Shown here: positions 61,757-64,000 of the stretch, one piece after another
Layout of the letters: every line of letters begins with the position of its first letter
Position numbering within the stretch: the stretch's first letter is position 1
Assembly: GCA_913775715.1 (NCBI GenBank)
Contig: CAJYMC010000001.1
Coordinates: forward strand, 62,001-126,000
Source of the DNA: an uncultured Exiguobacterium sp.
GTDB taxonomy: Bacteria; Bacillota; Bacilli; Exiguobacteriales; Exiguobacteriaceae
Reading direction: 5' to 3'
DNA: 64,000 nt
Made by a program: the position numbers and the translations under genes
Notes under the pieces: generated by a model
The model's input: only the letters and a program-made list of their open reading frames with translations
Database searches by the model: none
What the model was told of the DNA's origin: nothing

Positions 61757-63064
61757 TTATTCCGGTACTTTTACGTCCGGGTACGCGTTTTTGACTTTTT
61801 TGTAGAATTCAGCAAGTGCTTCGTCTTTTGATTTTTTACCTTGAACGTATTCCATGACCGATGCACCGTACAATGTATCGAGCTGTTGGTCATACTTCGT
61901 GACGATCCCTGGTGTGATCTTGTCTGCTTGATCGAGGAAGAACTCGTAGTTGTTCTGTCCGCCGAGGAACTCATCTTTGAAGTCGGTCTTGATTTTGTCT
62001 GTGACGGGTTTGTACGCTAATACGTCACCTGTTTCTTTTGCCCAGTCCGTTAAGAACGCTTCGTCCTGCGTCATCATCTTGACGAAATCATACGCAAGCT
62101 TTTGTTTCTTCGAATCTTTGTAGACACCTAACCACGTACCGCCCCAGAAGTATGGGCTCGGTCCGCTTGTGACCGCCCAGTCACCCGCTGATTTTTTCGC
62201 GTTTTCTTTAAGGACACTGTGAAGACCCCATGTCGGGAGGACGTAAGAGAAGACTTCTGTTTTTGTCTCTTTACCGTTTTCTTTGACTTTGACCGGTTTA
62301 TCCATCCCTGCGAACCATGATGGTGACCATTCTGGTGCGAGTGCCGTATATTGTTTCGTCCGGAGTTCTTTTGCGTAATCCATGTAATCCTTCTTGTCTT
62401 GCGTCAAGACGAGCTCTTGCTTATCGTTGACCCAAGGCTGTGGGTCGTTTCCTTGTGCGAACCAACGGATCGATCCTTCATCCGGGAACATCTTGTAGCC
62501 TTTGCTCTTCATTTTTTCAGCGACTTCGAAGACGCCGTCCATCGAGTCCATCATGCCACCGATTTCTTTTGGATCGTCTGTACCGAGAACTTTTTTCGCG
62601 ATGCTTCGTTTGTAGTAGACACCACCTGGTGTCGTTTGCCATGACAGCGCACGCACGTTGCCGTCCTTATCTTTCCCCATGTCATAGACGTACGGGATGT
62701 AATCATCTTTGACTTCGCCTGCGTTGAATGGTTTTTCAGAGAGGTTCGCCCAGTACCCAGCATCGACCCACTGCTTGAGGAACGCAATCTCACCTGTGAA
62801 GATATCCGGTGCGCCGACGCCACTTTCAAGAGCTGGTTTCAATTTCGTCGGGTAGTCGGCGATTGGTACGATTGTCAATTCGACTTTGACTCCGTTTTTC
62901 TCTTCGAACTTTTTGATTGGTTCTTTTAACTCATCCGTGAACGACCAGATTTTCAAGACTTCTTTCCCGCCGCTCGTTTTTTCTTCGCTGCTACCTGAAC
63001 ATCCAGCAAGGACACTTGCTGTTAACGCACCGACTGTTAACACGCTAACTAACTGTTTCTTCAT
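61757..63064 (-). CDS. Sugar-binding lipoprotein for beta-glucan oligosaccharides
   Basis: The 435-residue precursor has a lipobox, LAGC (Cys about 22), then SGSSEEKTSGGK, and an extracellular solute-binding family 1 body (IWSFTDELKEPIKKFEEKNGVKVELTIVP). It feeds the two permeases. The context of GH1 and GH16 genes suggests cello- or laminari-oligosaccharides. AAAAGGATGAG precedes the ATG. Confidence 0.92.
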   Translation of the reverse strand: MKKQLVSVLTVGALTASVLAGCSGSSEEKTSGGKEVLKIWSFTDELKEPIKKFEEKNGVKVELTIVPIADYPTKLKPALESGVGAPDIFTGEIAFLKQWVDAGYWANLSEKPFNAGEVKDDYIPYVYDMGKDKDGNVRALSWQTTPGGVYYKRSIAKKVLGTDDPKEIGGMMDSMDGVFEVAEKMKSKGYKMFPDEGSIRWFAQGNDPQPWVNDKQELVLTQDKKDYMDYAKELRTKQYTALAPEWSPSWFAGMDKPVKVKENGKETKTEVFSYVLPTWGLHSVLKENAKKSAGDWAVTSGPSPYFWGGTWLGVYKDSKKQKLAYDFVKMMTQDEAFLTDWAKETGDVLAYKPVTDKIKTDFKDEFLGGQNNYEFFLDQADKITPGIVTKYDQQLDTLYGASVMEYVQGKKSKDEALAEFYKKVKNAYPDVKVPE

Positions 63065-63099
63065 CTCATCTCATCCTTTTGTTAAGTATTCCGCTCATA

Positions 63100-63113
63100 G
63101 GTAAGCGGTTTCA
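63100..63113. promoter_or_regulatory. Catabolite-responsive element, near-perfect
   Basis: On the minus strand TGAAACCGCTTACC matches the CcpA consensus at 13 of 14 positions, about 36 bases before the lipoprotein ATG. Confidence 0.6.
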
Positions 63114-63132
63114 ATTTGTTATTCAAAAATAT

Positions 63133-63146
63133 CGAAAGCGCTTTCG
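63133..63146. promoter_or_regulatory. LacI-family operator, copy 1
   Basis: CGAAAGCGCTTTCG is a perfect 14-base palindrome with the central CG typical of LacI/CcpA family sites. Confidence 0.75.
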
Positions 63147-63168
63147 GAAAGGCTTTAAAGAAAATTCC

Positions 63169-63182
63169 CGAAAGCCCTTTCG
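63169..63182. promoter_or_regulatory. LacI-family operator, copy 2
   Basis: CGAAAGCCCTTTCG differs from copy 1 by one base; the two centres are 36 bases apart. Confidence 0.7.
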
Positions 63183-63205
63183 GAAAAAGTGATAAAAAAT
63201 GATTT

Positions 63206-63254
63206 CGAAATCGCTCTCGCTTTTCCTCACTGACAACGAGCGAGAGCGATTCCG
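63206..63254 (-). terminator. Terminator of the LacI-family gene
   Basis: Fifteen-base arms CGAAATCGCTCTCGC / GCGAGAGCGATTCCG with one mismatch; minus-strand sequence beyond the stem reads ATCATTTTTTATC. Confidence 0.75.
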
Positions 63255-63268
63255 AAACAACCATTGTG

Positions 63269-64000
63269 TTATTCAGGTACTGGACCTGTCGATTGACGAA
63301 CCATCAAGTTAACCGGAATGACATCACGTGTCGTAACCCGTTTTTTGTTGACGATCTGTTCAATCAAGACGGATGCTGCGTGCTGACCGATCGTTTCCGT
63401 ATCTTGTCGGACCGTCGTCAACTTCGGTGTGATGTACTGCGCCATGTAAATATCATCGTACCCAACGACTGAGATGTCTTCTGGAATCCGTAAACCGGCT
63501 TCATGAATCGCCTCAATCGCACCGATTGCCATTTCATCCCCAGCAACAAAGACGGCTGTCGGTCGATCAGGTAGTGCTAGCAACTCGTTCATTGCCCGCT
63601 TGCCTTCTTCTCCGGAAAAGAATCCGCCATTGACGAGATAACCGCCCGGAATCGGTAAAGCGAGTCGCTCCATCGCTTGCTGATAGCCTTCAATTCGCGC
63701 TCTTCCGGCATCTGTCGACGTATCCCCCGCAATGTGGGCAATCAACCGATGACCGAGTTCGTGCAAATGATTGACGGCGAGTGTGCCACCGGTGATGTTA
63801 TCCGAATAGACGACACTACAATCGGCACTATCCATGTCGACGACGACGATTGGAATCGTACTTTGAATCAACTCCTGGACGTGCTGGTCCATCTGATCGG
63901 AGCAGATGACGACGATGCCGTCGACTGCCCGGTGTCGGAAATGCTCGAGGTAACTCATATCGCGATTGCGTAAGTTCCGCGATGCGAAGATGAGGTCATA
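63269..64000 (-). CDS. LacI-family regulator, C-terminal part (gene begins beyond the window)
   Basis: The frame stays open to base 64000, and the visible 243 residues start YDLIFASRNLRNRD. They form the periplasmic-binding-like effector domain: VDGIVVICSDQ, VYSDNITGGTLAVNHLHELGHRLIAHIAGDTS, FVAGDEMAIGAIEAIHEAGLRIPEDISVVGYDDI and the final KRVTTRDVIPVNLMVRQST. The helix-turn-helix lies outside. Position before the beta-glucan operon and the two palindromes between them make it the likely repressor. Confidence 0.92.
   Translation of the reverse strand, partial: YDLIFASRNLRNRDMSYLEHFRHRAVDGIVVICSDQMDQHVQELIQSTIPIVVVDMDSADCSVVYSDNITGGTLAVNHLHELGHRLIAHIAGDTSTDAGRARIEGYQQAMERLALPIPGGYLVNGGFFSGEEGKRAMNELLALPDRPTAVFVAGDEMAIGAIEAIHEAGLRIPEDISVVGYDDIYMAQYITPKLTTVRQDTETIGQHAASVLIEQIVNKKRVTTRDVIPVNLMVRQSTGPVPE

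Overview
The window looks like chromosome of a low-to-mid GC Firmicute of the order Bacillales. The gene content (GH36/GH42 plus Leloir operon, GH1/GH16 beta-glucan operon, bacterial nitric oxide synthase, SigV/RsiV-type ECF pair, FusB-type EF-G-binding protein, CstR-type sulfur island), strong AAGGAGG ribosome binding sites and the very Exiguobacterium-like GH1 enzyme suggest Exiguobacterium. That genus call is inference; no rRNA is present. Most genes lie on the minus strand. There are no tRNA or rRNA genes, insertion sequences, CRISPR arrays or prophage genes.

Layout: 1-1.3 kb holds the end of a dihydrolipoamide dehydrogenase, ogt and a VOC protein. 1.4-14.1 kb is a ten-gene minus-strand operon: an unknown first gene, sugar-binding lipoprotein, two permeases, GH42 beta-galactosidase, GH36 alpha-galactosidase, galK, galE, galT, galM. 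Its promoter overlaps a perfect catabolite-responsive element and is followed by a palindromic operator, and a ROK repressor gene lies just upstream (14.2-15.3 kb). 15.4-24.9 kb carries housekeeping and stress genes (MBL hydrolase, MarR/MMPL exporter pair, UspA, GSP17M-like, FusB-like, a diguanylate cyclase). 25.2-32.5 kb has an orphan hybrid-sensing histidine kinase, a subtilisin-like protease, an MsrAB fusion and a DUF302 protein.

32.6-38.9 kb is a reactive-sulfur island: CstR, DsrE-like, two rhodaneses, a TusA-rhodanese fusion, a rhodanese-persulfide dioxygenase fusion, TusA and a TauE/SafE exporter, flanked by a LysR regulator and a second TauE/SafE gene. The CstR-type operator fills the spacer of the cstR promoter. 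One rhodanese gene is split by a -1 frameshift exactly at an A AAA AAG slippery heptamer; this is the most unusual observation in the window.

39-55.9 kb includes BrkB/YihY, nitric oxide synthase overlapping a NUDIX gene, a GNAT, an amino-acid permease, a TM-helix-repeat channel protein with a SigB-like promoter, a MarR plus heterodimeric ABC exporter operon, a CDF exporter, a thioredoxin, an excalibur protein and an ECF sigma/anti-sigma pair with a candidate autoregulated promoter. 56-64 kb is a beta-glucan operon (binding protein, two permeases, GH1, GH16) with paired palindromic operators and a partial LacI-family regulator upstream of it. Both sugar importers lack an ATPase gene, so they presumably share an MsmX-type ATPase encoded elsewhere.
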